Source of the DNA: Bryobacterales bacterium
Lineage (GTDB): Bacteria > Acidobacteriota > Terriglobia > Bryobacterales > Bryobacteraceae
Length of the DNA: 64,000 nucleotides
Reading direction: 5' to 3'
Assembly: GCA_016721425.1 (NCBI GenBank)
Contig: JADKID010000005.1
Location: 372,001-436,000 of the forward strand
This document shows positions 26,900-36,094 of this stretch, piece after piece. Below the pieces are notes generated by a model. It ran no database searches, was not told the origin of the DNA, and worked only from the letters and a program-made list of their open reading frames with translations. The position numbers and the translations under genes are program-made. Position 1 is the stretch's first letter. The number at the start of each line of letters is the position of its first letter.

Positions 26900-29344
26900 T
26901 TACGTCAGGTTCACGCGCTGCAGCAGGTCATTTACAAATCTCTGAGCTTCCGGCCGGACGCGCAAGCCCAGATGCTCGGGGTCGCGCTCGATGAGGCCGA
27001 GGGCGGCTAGGCGGTCCATCTTTCCGCGGCTGGCCGATTCGGCCTCGCAGAGCACAACCGCCAGTTCAGCGGCGGTCATGGATCCGTGCTCCTGAATTGC
27101 CTGGAGCGTGAAGTGGTCCGCCTGGGCCAGGACGCCGCGCAGAGGTGCGAAGCGCGGTTCCAGGGGCTGGCGGATGTCCACGGTCTCGCCCTCCACCCGC
27201 TCAATCGAGCTGCCCCACAGTTCAAACGCGGAGCGGAAAACCCCGCCGGACTGCTCATAGAGCGAATCGAAGTAGAGTTTCTGGGGAGGCTGCTCCAGTT
27301 CCAGCCACTGCCGGATGCGGCTGACGCGGGGATCGCCCGCCGGCGGCGGCGCGAATCGCAAGCGCAATCCAGAGAGGCGGTGGCGCTGGAGTATTGCGTT
27401 TTCCAGGTCGTCCCTGGACACGCTCATGGCGTTGACACGGTGGGAGAAGACATGGCTGAAGGCGGCGCCGGCCTCCAGAACGCGCAGCGCTTTGTCGTTC
27501 ATGGAGACCACCCACAGCGTGCTCGCCGCGGTCCGATGGATCCACTGAACGAGATGCTGGACGGCCTCAAAGCCGCCGACGCGGCGCAGAAACGTACGCT
27601 CAAACTCCTCAATTACGAGGATGCGCCGCTCTGCCGCGAAGGCGAGCTCCAGATCCGCATCCGGGGCAACACCGAGAGCCTCGCGCAGGAAGGCATCCAC
27701 CATTTCGGTGCTCTCCAGGCGTTGCCGGAACTGCCTGCGCAGCACGGTGCAGCCGGAGAAGATCCCCGCGCTGGCGCAATTCAGGAGGCTCGTCTTGCCG
27801 CTGCCGCGCGCTCCCACCACCAGACAGGCCGCAAACCGGCCATCCGTCCAGTCCTTCAGCGCCTGAGCGAGGCCGGACAGTTCCAGGTCCCGCCCAACGA
27901 GAAACCGCTCATCGGAGACAGGCGCCACCTGAAACAGAGAGCGGTAGATCCCCGGCAACATCAACTTCGATACCGGCAGCAGAAGCGTATCCCGTAGGGT
28001 GGGCCGCCGGACCACGGGCGCAAGGGGGGGCCGAACGGGCAGCCTCCAACCCAGAAACTCCAGGACGTCATCCCAGCGCGCGACGGCCCAGTTTGGCCAG
28101 CTGGCCAGAACGCGCCTGGCCTCCCGTCCGGAGCTCCGTATGGCGGCGGCCAGGAGCCGCCAGCCGCGCTCGCGTTGCAGCAGCGCGAACCAGCCGAACT
28201 GGCCGGCCTCCAGCGCGGCATAGCCTTCCTCGGACCATGCCGAGAAAGACGCCAGGGTCCGCTGATCCAAATCCTGACCCGTTGCCGCGTCTGCCAGGTG
28301 GGAGGTGAGCATCGCCGCGGCGTTGGCACACGCCTCGGCCACCAACTCCGGGTCTCCGGATTGCCGCCAATACTCGACGAGCTCCCGCGCGCGCACCACG
28401 TCGCGGGCGATGGACGCGCCGCGCTCCCAGTACGCCTCTATGATCCCTTGCAGTGCCTTACGCCCGTGCAGCACCTGAGCGGTGTGGAAGGCATCCCGCG
28501 GCCGGGCTTTCCGCCAGGTGGGCCGCGTTCCTGGCTCTACGAGTTCGGTAATTTCCGGCAGACGGCTCGCGGTGGCCTCATCAATCCGCTGCTCCCAATG
28601 ATTCAGCCGCTCCTCGGGGCTTGCCAGGGGAAGGGTCTCAGCCGCGAGTCCTCCGCCAACCGTCCATTGAATGGTTGTCCGGGCGCTCTCCTCTATGGCC
28701 GCGCGTTCCTCTCGCAGACTGGTAACCAAGTCTTGCGTCTCATCCAGCCAGATCAATCCGATTTCACGAACTGCCAGCTCCATCTCGAATGTAGAAACGA
28801 TGGCGCGCTGCTGGCGCCACCATTTCTGATCGAGCTCGGCTTTGGCAGGCGAGGGCGCCGCAACGGCCACCCAATCCGTGTAGTCCTGCAGAATCCCGGC
28901 TGTCTCTTCCTGCAAGGACGCCTGGTGCTGATCCCACTCCTGCCACTCCTCCACGGCTCCCCGGCTCCGCCGGATGCGCCACGGCTCGCACAAGTCCAAT
29001 GCCATTTGGGCCAGGGTCGACTCGAGACGCGCAACCAGAGAGGAGTCGTACGCGGAGGTTTCCCGGCGGAATTCGGCGATTGCCTCCAGACTGCGGTGAA
29101 TGGGCCGCAGCCGCAGATACTGGTCGAGCGGGTCCACGAGAAGAATTCGCGAGGCCTCTTCAAAGCGCTCTTTCACCTCAGCGAGCGTCGCCGGCGGCTC
29201 CGGCGCGTCGCGGAGCGGGAGGGAGGCTTGCCGCAGCCGGTCGCCCAGCCCACTGAGGTCCCGGACCACCTGCCGCAGTTCGGAACATAGCCGGTAAGCA
29301 GCGCCTGACAATGTTTCCTGAGCAGACTCCGGTGGTGACTTCAC
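26900..29344 (-). CDS. AAA+ ATPase of unknown function, Orc/STAND-like, with helical N-terminal half
   Basis: An 814-residue protein not assignable to a named system. Residues 1-460 are predicted largely helical, rich in Glu/Arg/Trp and without recognisable domain. A P-loop domain follows: VGRDLEL at 483-489 (start of an Orc1/Cdc6-like or AAA_16 module), Walker A GARGSGKTS at 511-519, Walker B RRILVIEEFE at 573-582, and sensor-1 asparagine in VVSMND near 616. Residues 725-810 look like a winged helix (MTAAELAVVLCEAE...MDRLAALGLIERD). This order - effector-like N-terminus, NTPase, winged helix - is shared with STAND/Orc-type signalling ATPases. It is 12 bp upstream of the MscS gene. No signal peptide or membrane segment is seen, so it is cytoplasmic or membrane-associated through its partner. 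Confidence 0.75.
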   Translation of the reverse strand: MKSPPESAQETLSGAAYRLCSELRQVVRDLSGLGDRLRQASLPLRDAPEPPATLAEVKERFEEASRILLVDPLDQYLRLRPIHRSLEAIAEFRRETSAYDSSLVARLESTLAQMALDLCEPWRIRRSRGAVEEWQEWDQHQASLQEETAGILQDYTDWVAVAAPSPAKAELDQKWWRQQRAIVSTFEMELAVREIGLIWLDETQDLVTSLREERAAIEESARTTIQWTVGGGLAAETLPLASPEERLNHWEQRIDEATASRLPEITELVEPGTRPTWRKARPRDAFHTAQVLHGRKALQGIIEAYWERGASIARDVVRARELVEYWRQSGDPELVAEACANAAAMLTSHLADAATGQDLDQRTLASFSAWSEEGYAALEAGQFGWFALLQRERGWRLLAAAIRSSGREARRVLASWPNWAVARWDDVLEFLGWRLPVRPPLAPVVRRPTLRDTLLLPVSKLMLPGIYRSLFQVAPVSDERFLVGRDLELSGLAQALKDWTDGRFAACLVVGARGSGKTSLLNCASAGIFSGCTVLRRQFRQRLESTEMVDAFLREALGVAPDADLELAFAAERRILVIEEFERTFLRRVGGFEAVQHLVQWIHRTAASTLWVVSMNDKALRVLEAGAAFSHVFSHRVNAMSVSRDDLENAILQRHRLSGLRLRFAPPPAGDPRVSRIRQWLELEQPPQKLYFDSLYEQSGGVFRSAFELWGSSIERVEGETVDIRQPLEPRFAPLRGVLAQADHFTLQAIQEHGSMTAAELAVVLCEAESASRGKMDRLAALGLIERDPEHLGLRVRPEAQRFVNDLLQRVNLT

Positions 29345-29375
29345 GATGACTCCTTCGACAAATGGTACTCCAGAC

Positions 29376-29411
29376 GCACGAAGGGCGGACCGTTGGGTCC
29401 GCCCTTCGTGC
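29376..29411 (-). terminator. strong hairpin downstream of the 1100-aa receptor gene
   Basis: A perfect 14-bp inverted repeat (29376-29389 with 29398-29411) around an 8-base loop, starting 23 bp after the receptor stop codon. The T-tract after it on the minus strand is weak, so it may act as a terminator together with Rho or as an mRNA-stabilising 3' stem. It separates the receptor from the ATPase-MscS unit. Confidence 0.65.
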
Positions 29412-29433
29412 TGTTGTTGAATTCAGCCGTTCA

Positions 29434-32400
29434 CTAGAATCCGAGGCGCAGGCCGAAGCGCACTTGGCGCTCGCCCGAGGAACTCAGGATTCGCATGAAG
29501 TTGGAGTTGCTCACATCCCCGCTCGCCACGCCGCCAAAGTGCGAGGTGTTGGGCAGGTTGTAGAACTCGGCGCGGAAGGCCGTGCTGACGCGTTCCGTGA
29601 TTTTGAACGTACGGTTGATCATGATGTCCGTGTTCCAAATCCCGGGGTTACGCAGGATGTTGCGGCCAGTCGAACCGAAGCGGACATCGGTGACAGCCTT
29701 GAACGCTGACGGATCGTAGTAGCGCGAGTTCTGCCCGATTGCGCCGAGAAGGGTCCACTGAGAAACCTGGTCGGCGGTCTGCGAGTTGCTTGGAGCATTG
29801 AGCGATGCGCCAGGAGCGCTGACCGTGAAAGGCGTGCCCGTATAATTGGACATCACGCCGTTGACGGACCAGCCGCCCAATACGGCGTTGGCCACACCGC
29901 TGGTGGCGATTGCCTTGCCCTTGCCCATGGGCAGTTCGTAGACCCAGCCCATCTGAAGGACGTGCTGGCGGTCAAATCCGGCTACCGCACGGTTGCGGTC
30001 GAACACCGGACCCCAGTTCCAGCCCACGCTGGCCCAGCCGTCGGCGTCGGTCATGTTGATGGCCTTCGACCACGTATAGGCGCCCTGAATCATCAAGCCC
30101 TTGGCGAGCGACTTGCGGACGCTGGTCTGGAGCGAATGGTAGTTGCTGCTAAGGTAACCATCCCACATGTTGGTCGCGGTATTGCGGCCGAACTTGTTGA
30201 AGTAGGGACGGCTGGCAGCGCCGCCGCCGGGCGAGCCGGCGTTGATGTCGCGGTCGGCCAGCAGGTGCACGGACGAAGTGCCGACGTAGCCGATCGACGC
30301 CAGGATGTCCTGCGGCAGCCGGCGTTCCACGGTGAAGTTCCAGCTCTGCGTATAGCCGCGGTGGATCTCGCCGGCGTAGGGGCTGCGCATGTCAGCCACG
30401 GCCGGGAGATTCACGATACCGGTGGAGAGGTCCGGACCGGTAACAGGCGGGATGCCCTGTTCCAGCGTACGGGAGGTGGCGAAGCTGTTGACGGCGTCGA
30501 AGTTGAAGTTCACCGTCAGCGGGTAGAAACCACGCAGCGGCCGCGAGAACGGCAGCGGATCGAAGTTCAAGCCGTAGCCCGTGCGGATGACGGTCTTGTC
30601 GTCGATGCGGTAAGCGATACCCAGAGTCGGAGCGAAGAGCTTCTTGCTGACCGTAACACCGGCATCCTTCGGGACGCTGCCGCGGCCACCGAGGTAGACG
30701 AGGTTCGTCTCCGGATCCAGGCGTTCGATGCCCTTCTGTGTGGCGCGGGTCATCAGCGGATACAACTCGTAGCGCAGTCCGAGGGTCATGGTCAGCTTGC
30801 GCGAAACCTGCCAGCGATCCTGGGCATACCAGCTGAACTGATACTCACGGGGGGTCATCGTGATGTACTGAATGCTCTTCTGCACGTTGTTGGATTCACC
30901 CAACAGGAACGCCGCGTAGGCGTTGAACGGGGTGGTGGTGGCGCCGCCGTTGAGAGCCGTGGGGCCTCCGGCGAAGGTGAACTGGCCGCGTGGGCCCGCG
31001 CCCAACTCCGGCTGCCAGTGGGTCATGCGGTAGTTCACGCCATTGAAGCCGAAACGCATCGCGTGCTTGCCTTTGGTCCAGCTCAGGTTGCCGCTCAGCG
31101 TGTAATTCTCTTCGATGCGCTCGAGCGGCATCCAGCCGGGGACGCCGAAGCCGTTGTAGCCGCTGATGGAGATGTTGGGGAAGCCCTGCTCGCGGGGGTC
31201 CACGCCGCCGATGCCGGGGATACCGAGCTTGGTGGCGAAGTCCTGGCCGAAGTCAGTACCCTTTACGGTTTGATCCTGGCGCTGATAGCCGATGACGCCG
31301 TCAAAGAGGAGGCTAGGCGTGATCACCCGGTTGGTGCCGAGTGACATGTTCTGCACCTTCGTGTCGCCGGTTCCGGGGTCCGCGCCGGGCGCCGGGCCGA
31401 TGCCCTCGCCGAAAACAGGCTTGCCGACAACCAGGGCCTTCATGATGCCGTAGTGGCCGAAGATCTGCTGCTTGTCGCTCATGTTGTAGTTGATCTTGAT
31501 GTCGTTGTAGTCACGATTGAACGTCGGGACTGCCGAAGTCAGATAGTTGTTCTGCGTGCCCGTCAGGTTCACGTTCGCTGTCGGGTAGTTCGCCTGAATC
31601 TTCTGGGCGGCCGGGCTGAGGCGATTGGTGGGGATGATGTTGCCCGCGAAGGGCGTGCGTCCGGTTCCGTTTGCCGCGCCGGTCTTCGGATCGTAAAGAG
31701 TGGTTCCGTAGCTGCTAAAGTTGCCAGCCTTCATCGCGGACGTCGGCACCGAGTAAGTGCCAACCGCGCCATCGCGCTGCCGGGTTCCGTCGAAGCTGTA
31801 GAAGTAGAACAGCTTGTTCTTCTTGATCGGTCCGCCGATGGTGCCGCCGTAGTTGTTGTAGACACGCAACGGCTTCGGCTGAGCGGGGCCTGCGGTGGCC
31901 TGCGCCTTCACGAAGTAGTTGAACGCCTTGAGGCGCTGGTTGTCGTGGTACTCAAACAGGCTGCCATGCAGCTGATTGGTGCCGGACTTGGTCAGCACGG
32001 TGATGGCTGCGCCACCGGCCATGCCCTGATCGGAATCGCCTGCGGCGGTGGTGACGTTCACTGTGTCAACCATCTCGGCGGGCATGACGTAGCCCGCGTG
32101 GTGCGGCAGCCAGAGGTTCACGCTGGCCGCGCCGTCAATGCGTGTGACGTTGTTTTGGTTGTTGGTGCCGTTGATGTTGGTGGCCAGCGAGCGGCCGGGA
32201 GAGTCGGTGATCGAGTTCTGGAAAGAAGCCGGCGTGGCGCCAGGCACCAGGTTGATCAAGCTCTGGTAGTTGCGGAAGCCCGGCAGGGGAAGGTTCGAAA
32301 CCTGCTTGGCGTTCAGTTCGGTGTGGGTATCGGCTTTGTCGGTCTGAAGGACCGTAGCCGTGCCTTCCACGGTGATCTGTTCGGAAATCGCACCGACATC

Positions 32401-32736
32401 CATCTTGAAGTCGGAGCGGACCAGTGCAGCGGCCGAAACACGGATGTCCGTGCGGGTCTGCGTTTTGAAACCGGTGGCCGCGACTTTGATGTCATAGTCG
32501 CCCGGCATCATGTTTGGAACGAGGAAGCGGCCGGATTCGTCCGCCTTGCCCTCGTACACCTGACCGGTGGCCTTGTTGGTCAGCGTGACTGTCGCCGTCA
32601 CGATCGCGGCGCCCGAAGGATCCTCGACCTGTCCGACTACGGACCCATACAACGATTGAGCAGATGCAGGCATCGCCCAACTAACCATCAAGGCAAGTAC
32701 CATGATGGCTAGCGCAAATTTTTGAGTATTTTTCAT
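29434..32736 (-). CDS. TonB-dependent receptor, Oar-like, with carboxypeptidase-regulatory domain
   Basis: An 1100-residue outer membrane protein. After a signal peptide (1-26, ending ASAQS), residues 30-112 form a carboxypeptidase-regulatory (CarboxypepD_reg) domain. A plug domain follows (about 120-235, with LPLPGFRNYQSLINLVPG), then a long barrel rich in acidobacterial Oar-type signatures such as NNYGGTIGGPIKKNKLFYF and repeated RYELYPL/aromatic strands, ending in a terminal aromatic residue (RLGF). These proteins are greatly expanded in Solibacter-like genomes, and substrates are mostly unknown; oligosaccharides or peptides are likely. AAGGGG before the ATG is the ribosome binding site. 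It has its own promoter and a downstream hairpin, so it is monocistronic. Confidence 0.93.
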   Translation of the reverse strand: MKNTQKFALAIMVLALMVSWAMPASAQSLYGSVVGQVEDPSGAAIVTATVTLTNKATGQVYEGKADESGRFLVPNMMPGDYDIKVAATGFKTQTRTDIRVSAAALVRSDFKMDVGAISEQITVEGTATVLQTDKADTHTELNAKQVSNLPLPGFRNYQSLINLVPGATPASFQNSITDSPGRSLATNINGTNNQNNVTRIDGAASVNLWLPHHAGYVMPAEMVDTVNVTTAAGDSDQGMAGGAAITVLTKSGTNQLHGSLFEYHDNQRLKAFNYFVKAQATAGPAQPKPLRVYNNYGGTIGGPIKKNKLFYFYSFDGTRQRDGAVGTYSVPTSAMKAGNFSSYGTTLYDPKTGAANGTGRTPFAGNIIPTNRLSPAAQKIQANYPTANVNLTGTQNNYLTSAVPTFNRDYNDIKINYNMSDKQQIFGHYGIMKALVVGKPVFGEGIGPAPGADPGTGDTKVQNMSLGTNRVITPSLLFDGVIGYQRQDQTVKGTDFGQDFATKLGIPGIGGVDPREQGFPNISISGYNGFGVPGWMPLERIEENYTLSGNLSWTKGKHAMRFGFNGVNYRMTHWQPELGAGPRGQFTFAGGPTALNGGATTTPFNAYAAFLLGESNNVQKSIQYITMTPREYQFSWYAQDRWQVSRKLTMTLGLRYELYPLMTRATQKGIERLDPETNLVYLGGRGSVPKDAGVTVSKKLFAPTLGIAYRIDDKTVIRTGYGLNFDPLPFSRPLRGFYPLTVNFNFDAVNSFATSRTLEQGIPPVTGPDLSTGIVNLPAVADMRSPYAGEIHRGYTQSWNFTVERRLPQDILASIGYVGTSSVHLLADRDINAGSPGGGAASRPYFNKFGRNTATNMWDGYLSSNYHSLQTSVRKSLAKGLMIQGAYTWSKAINMTDADGWASVGWNWGPVFDRNRAVAGFDRQHVLQMGWVYELPMGKGKAIATSGVANAVLGGWSVNGVMSNYTGTPFTVSAPGASLNAPSNSQTADQVSQWTLLGAIGQNSRYYDPSAFKAVTDVRFGSTGRNILRNPGIWNTDIMINRTFKITERVSTAFRAEFYNLPNTSHFGGVASGDVSNSNFMRILSSSGERQVRFGLRLGF

Positions 32737-32819
32737 TCTTTACCCCTTAGATGTCCGAACGCCGCGGCAGCGAGCGCCACGACGCACAGACCCCACTAAC
32801 GGAACAGCGGAGTTTCCTT

Positions 32820-32849
32820 AATCTAAAGCTATTAAGAAGCGGGTGTCAA
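32820..32849 (-). promoter_or_regulatory. sigma70-type promoter of the 1100-aa receptor gene
   Basis: On the minus strand, a perfect -35 box TTGACA (32849-32844) is followed after 18 bases by TAGATT (32825-32820), which matches 4 of 6 positions of the -10 consensus. It would give a leader of about 75 bases before the ATG at 32736. Confidence 0.45.
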
Positions 32850-32961
32850 GGCGTCGGTTGCCCGCGCAACCGCTAGGAACCACAGGGAAAAGGAATGCGA
32901 AGAAAGTTAAAGATATGGGAGCCTTTTTATAGACAGTCCGTTCGGGACCGTTCCGAGGTTC

Positions 32962-34434
32962 TCAGCGCTTGGGACCGGTGATCTCCATCTCCGCTTCCGC
33001 GCTGGACTTTTGCATCGTCTGATAGACTTTCCGGGCTTCTGCCGCCTTCTCGTTCTGCCCGGTTTCCTGGTAGGCTCGGCTGAGCTGGAAGTGCAGGCTG
33101 CCATCGGTGTCGGCCGGGAGCGCGGCCACCAGGTGGGGGATGGCCTCCTTGGATTGCCCCAGTTGCATCAGCGCGCGGCCCAGAACGGCCTGCGCAGCCG
33201 GGTAGTCCGGCCGCAGGCTGACCGACTTGCGAAGCGGCTCCACCGCCTGCTCGGGTTGCTGCTGGTTCAGCAGCGAGTCACCGAGGATGAAGTGCAGTTC
33301 CGCGGCGCCGGCAACTTTGGCGAGCAGGGCCCGAGCCATCTTCTCGGCGGCGGGATAGTCGCGAGACATATAGACCGAGGTCAGCAGTTCCTGCTCCAGG
33401 CGCGGATCGCCGGGGGCGAGTTCCAGAGCTGTCTTCCACGCCTGAATTGCGTCGGTGTGGCGGCCCAGGTTGCGGTAGAGCTCGGCCAGCACCTGCTGGG
33501 ACTCTACCGAGGGCGGCAACTTCGCCAGTTGAGCGAAAGAGGAGCGCGCCAGTTCATTGGCCGCGCGCGATTGCCAGAAGAGGGATTCCGGGGTCTTGCG
33601 AACCAGGGCTAGGGAGAGGGCCTGCTCGTAGCGCCCCTTGAGGAAATGACACTCGGCGCTGGGCACGGCGCAGGGCGCGGGCGGGAGCTTGCGCTCGGCG
33701 GCGTCTTCGGCCGCGGCCCAATCGGCATGATCGGTCTTGCGATACACCTCCGCCAGCCCGGCGTGGGCGCCGCGGAAGTTCGGCTGCTTATCGAGGACCG
33801 CGCGGTAGAGGGCGAAGGCGGCGGTATTGCGTCCCAGCTTGGCCCGAGTTTCGGCGGCCAGCATCAGCCACCACGGCGAATCCGGGCCGAGCCTTTCCAG
33901 GGCATCGAATGCCTGCTGGGCGACGGCCTCATAGCACCGGCCGAGTCCGTAGAGTGGCCGCGGATTGGCGGGATCGGCGGCGGCGAGTTTCCGGAGATGC
34001 GGGATGGCGGCCTGGTAGCGATCCAGCATCAGCAGGCCATCGGCCAGCATGGCCCGCCCCTGGAGATCGTCGGGCGCGATGGTCATCGCCTTCTCCAAAG
34101 ACGGCACGGCCTTGGCCGGATTGCCCGTGCGCAGATAAGATGCGCCCAGCAGCATCAAGGCCGGCAGCGCGTTGGGTTGCTGCTTCAGGACGGCTTCAAA
34201 CTGGGGGATTGCCTTCTGATCCTCTCCGGAGAGGTGCAACGCCATGGCCAGGTTGAGCCGCAATCCGGGATTGGCCGGCATGGCCTGGACTAGCTTTTCG
34301 TAGACCGGAACAGCATCGGCATACCGTCCGGCGGCCATCATTTGCCGGGCGCGCTGGGACTCGGCAGCGGCCGCATCGGCCTGGGCGTAGAGCCACGGCG
34401 CCGCCAGAATCAGGGCTATCACAATCCGCATCAT
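32962..34434 (-). CDS. exported tetratricopeptide-repeat protein
   Basis: A 490-residue protein with a signal peptide (residues 1-17, PWLYAQA) followed by about ten TPR units of 34 residues, recognisable from repeated W/L-G-Y/A-P positions: for example DAVPVYEKLVQAMPANPGLRLN, KAVPSLEKAMTIAPDDLQG, DAIQAWKTALELAPGDPRL and QAVEPLRKSVSLRPDYPAA. It is probably a periplasmic scaffold. I begin it at the MM near 34434, where the signal peptide starts; the frame is open further upstream but overlaps the divergent gene. It faces the CRTAC1 gene with 28 bp between starts, an arrangement common in Acidobacteriota, where TPR and ASPIC/UnbV proteins are often paired. Confidence 0.85.
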   Translation of the reverse strand: MMRIVIALILAAPWLYAQADAAAAESQRARQMMAAGRYADAVPVYEKLVQAMPANPGLRLNLAMALHLSGEDQKAIPQFEAVLKQQPNALPALMLLGASYLRTGNPAKAVPSLEKAMTIAPDDLQGRAMLADGLLMLDRYQAAIPHLRKLAAADPANPRPLYGLGRCYEAVAQQAFDALERLGPDSPWWLMLAAETRAKLGRNTAAFALYRAVLDKQPNFRGAHAGLAEVYRKTDHADWAAAEDAAERKLPPAPCAVPSAECHFLKGRYEQALSLALVRKTPESLFWQSRAANELARSSFAQLAKLPPSVESQQVLAELYRNLGRHTDAIQAWKTALELAPGDPRLEQELLTSVYMSRDYPAAEKMARALLAKVAGAAELHFILGDSLLNQQQPEQAVEPLRKSVSLRPDYPAAQAVLGRALMQLGQSKEAIPHLVAALPADTDGSLHFQLSRAYQETGQNEKAAEARKVYQTMQKSSAEAEMEITGPKR

Positions 34435-34462
34435 TCTATTGCAGTGTATAACCGAGGAAGGG

Positions 34463-36094
34463 ATGCATCGCTTCTTACTTGTCTTTTTCGCCGCTGTCCT
34501 GAGCGCCGCAGAGTCCGCCACCGCCGTGCGTTTCCGCAATGTGGCGGAGGCGGCGGGCCTGCGTTTCCAGATTGAGAACGCGCCGATGACCGAGAAGCGC
34601 ATGATCGAGACGATGGCCGGCGGCCTGGCGGTTTTCGACTACAACAACGACGGACGGCCCGACATCTTCTTCACCAACGGCGCCGCCGGGCTGGAGATGA
34701 AGAAGAGCGATCCCAAGTACTGGAATCGCCTGTTCCGCAACGACGGCGGATGGAAATTTACGGATGTCACGACGGAGGCAGGCGTTGCCGGCGCGGGCTA
34801 CGCCATGGGCGCATCAGCGGCTGATTTTGACAATGACGGCAATGTCGATCTCTTCGTCGCCAACGTCGGGGGCAGCATCCTCTACCGGAATCTGGGCAAC
34901 GGCAAGTTCCAGGACATCACTGCCGCGGCCGGCATCCATGACGATCTGTGGGCGGTGGCGGCGGTCTGGTTGGACTACGACAACGACGGGCGGTTGGACC
35001 TCTGGGTGACACACTACGCCAAGTGGCCAGCGGCCATGGACCGGTTTTGCGGCGACACGCAAAAGGGCGTGCGGGTGTACTGCCATCCCAAGTACTTTCA
35101 GGGATTGCCCAATTATCTCTATCACAACCTGGGCAACGGCAAATTTGAGGACGTCAGTGTGAAGAGTGGCGTGGCGGAGCATCTGATCCGCGGGATGGGG
35201 GTGGCGACTGGAGATTACGACGGGGACGGATTCATGGACGTCTTCGTCACCAACGACAACGCGCCCAACGCCCTGTTTCGCAATCTGGGTAACGGGAAGT
35301 TCGAAGAGGTGGGTCTGCTGGCCGGCGTAGCCCTGATGGACAGTGGCAAGCCGGTGGCCAGCATGGGCGCCGACTTCCGGGACTACGACAACGACGGCTG
35401 GCCGGATCTCTTCGTGGTGGACCTTTTCAATGAGACGTTTCCCGTTTTCCGCAACACGGGCAAGGGCGGATTTCGCGATGCCGGCTACGCCACTCGCATC
35501 AGCCGGCTGACGGCGAAGATCAGTGGATGGGGCGTCGGCCTCTTTGATTTCAACCTGGACGGATGGAAGGACCTCTTTTACACCTGCGCTCACGTCAACG
35601 ATCTGGTGGAGCAGTTTGAACCGACGCGCTACCGTCTACCCAACACGATTCTGATCAATGAGAAGGGCGTCTTCCGGGATGGCACGGCCGAGGCGGGTGC
35701 GGACTTCCAGACGCCGCGCGCCCATCGCGGCCTGGCATTTGCCGATTTCAACGGCGACGGTAAGATGGACGCCGTGGTGTCTTCGCTGTTGGATCCGGCC
35801 GAGTTGTGGGAGAACATCACGGAGACGGACGGAGATTGGCTGATTGTGAAGTTGCAGGGGGTCCAGGCGAACCGCGACGGCATCGGGGCCCGGCTGAAAT
35901 GGGGCGGGCAGTGGAATGTCATGACGACGAGCATCGGCTACTCGTCCTCCGGCCACTTCGGTGTCCACTTTGGCGCGCCAAAGGGCGAGGGTGGCGACAC
36001 GCTGGAAATCTGGTGGCCGGGCGGACGGAAGCAGGTGGTTACTGGGGTGAAGCCGCGCCAAGTGCTTGTTGTGCGCGAGGCTCCATCGAAATAG
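34463..36094 (+). CDS. CRTAC1-like FG-GAP/VCBS propeller protein with ASPIC/UnbV domain
   Basis: A 543-residue exported protein: a signal peptide of about 17 residues, then a beta-propeller of FG-GAP/VCBS repeats with calcium-binding DxDxDG loops (DYNNDGRPD, DFDNDGNVD, DYDNDGRLD, DYDGDGFMD, DYDNDGWPD, DFNGDGKMD). An ASPIC/UnbV domain (about 450-540) closes it, ending in the WWPGG motif. The start at 34463 has GAGGAAGGG directly before it and is preferred to an ATG 24 bp upstream. Function of these proteins is not known; they are abundant in Acidobacteriota and Planctomycetota. The 3' end overlaps the convergent ProC-like gene by 56 bp. Confidence 0.9.
   Translation: MHRFLLVFFAAVLSAAESATAVRFRNVAEAAGLRFQIENAPMTEKRMIETMAGGLAVFDYNNDGRPDIFFTNGAAGLEMKKSDPKYWNRLFRNDGGWKFTDVTTEAGVAGAGYAMGASAADFDNDGNVDLFVANVGGSILYRNLGNGKFQDITAAAGIHDDLWAVAAVWLDYDNDGRLDLWVTHYAKWPAAMDRFCGDTQKGVRVYCHPKYFQGLPNYLYHNLGNGKFEDVSVKSGVAEHLIRGMGVATGDYDGDGFMDVFVTNDNAPNALFRNLGNGKFEEVGLLAGVALMDSGKPVASMGADFRDYDNDGWPDLFVVDLFNETFPVFRNTGKGGFRDAGYATRISRLTAKISGWGVGLFDFNLDGWKDLFYTCAHVNDLVEQFEPTRYRLPNTILINEKGVFRDGTAEAGADFQTPRAHRGLAFADFNGDGKMDAVVSSLLDPAELWENITETDGDWLIVKLQGVQANRDGIGARLKWGGQWNVMTTSIGYSSSGHFGVHFGAPKGEGGDTLEIWWPGGRKQVVTGVKPRQVLVVREAPSK

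Noticed and set aside
26900..29344. DnaA- or Orc-type replication initiator
   Set aside because: The P-loop and winged helix are loosely Orc-like, but there is no initiator-specific motif, no origin-like repeat or AT-rich unwinding region nearby, and the partner gene is a channel.
29962..31344. Long plus-strand open frame antisense to the 1100-aa receptor gene
   Set aside because: Val/Ala/Gly/Glu-rich shadow frame; the minus strand encodes a complete receptor with signal peptide and terminal aromatic residue.
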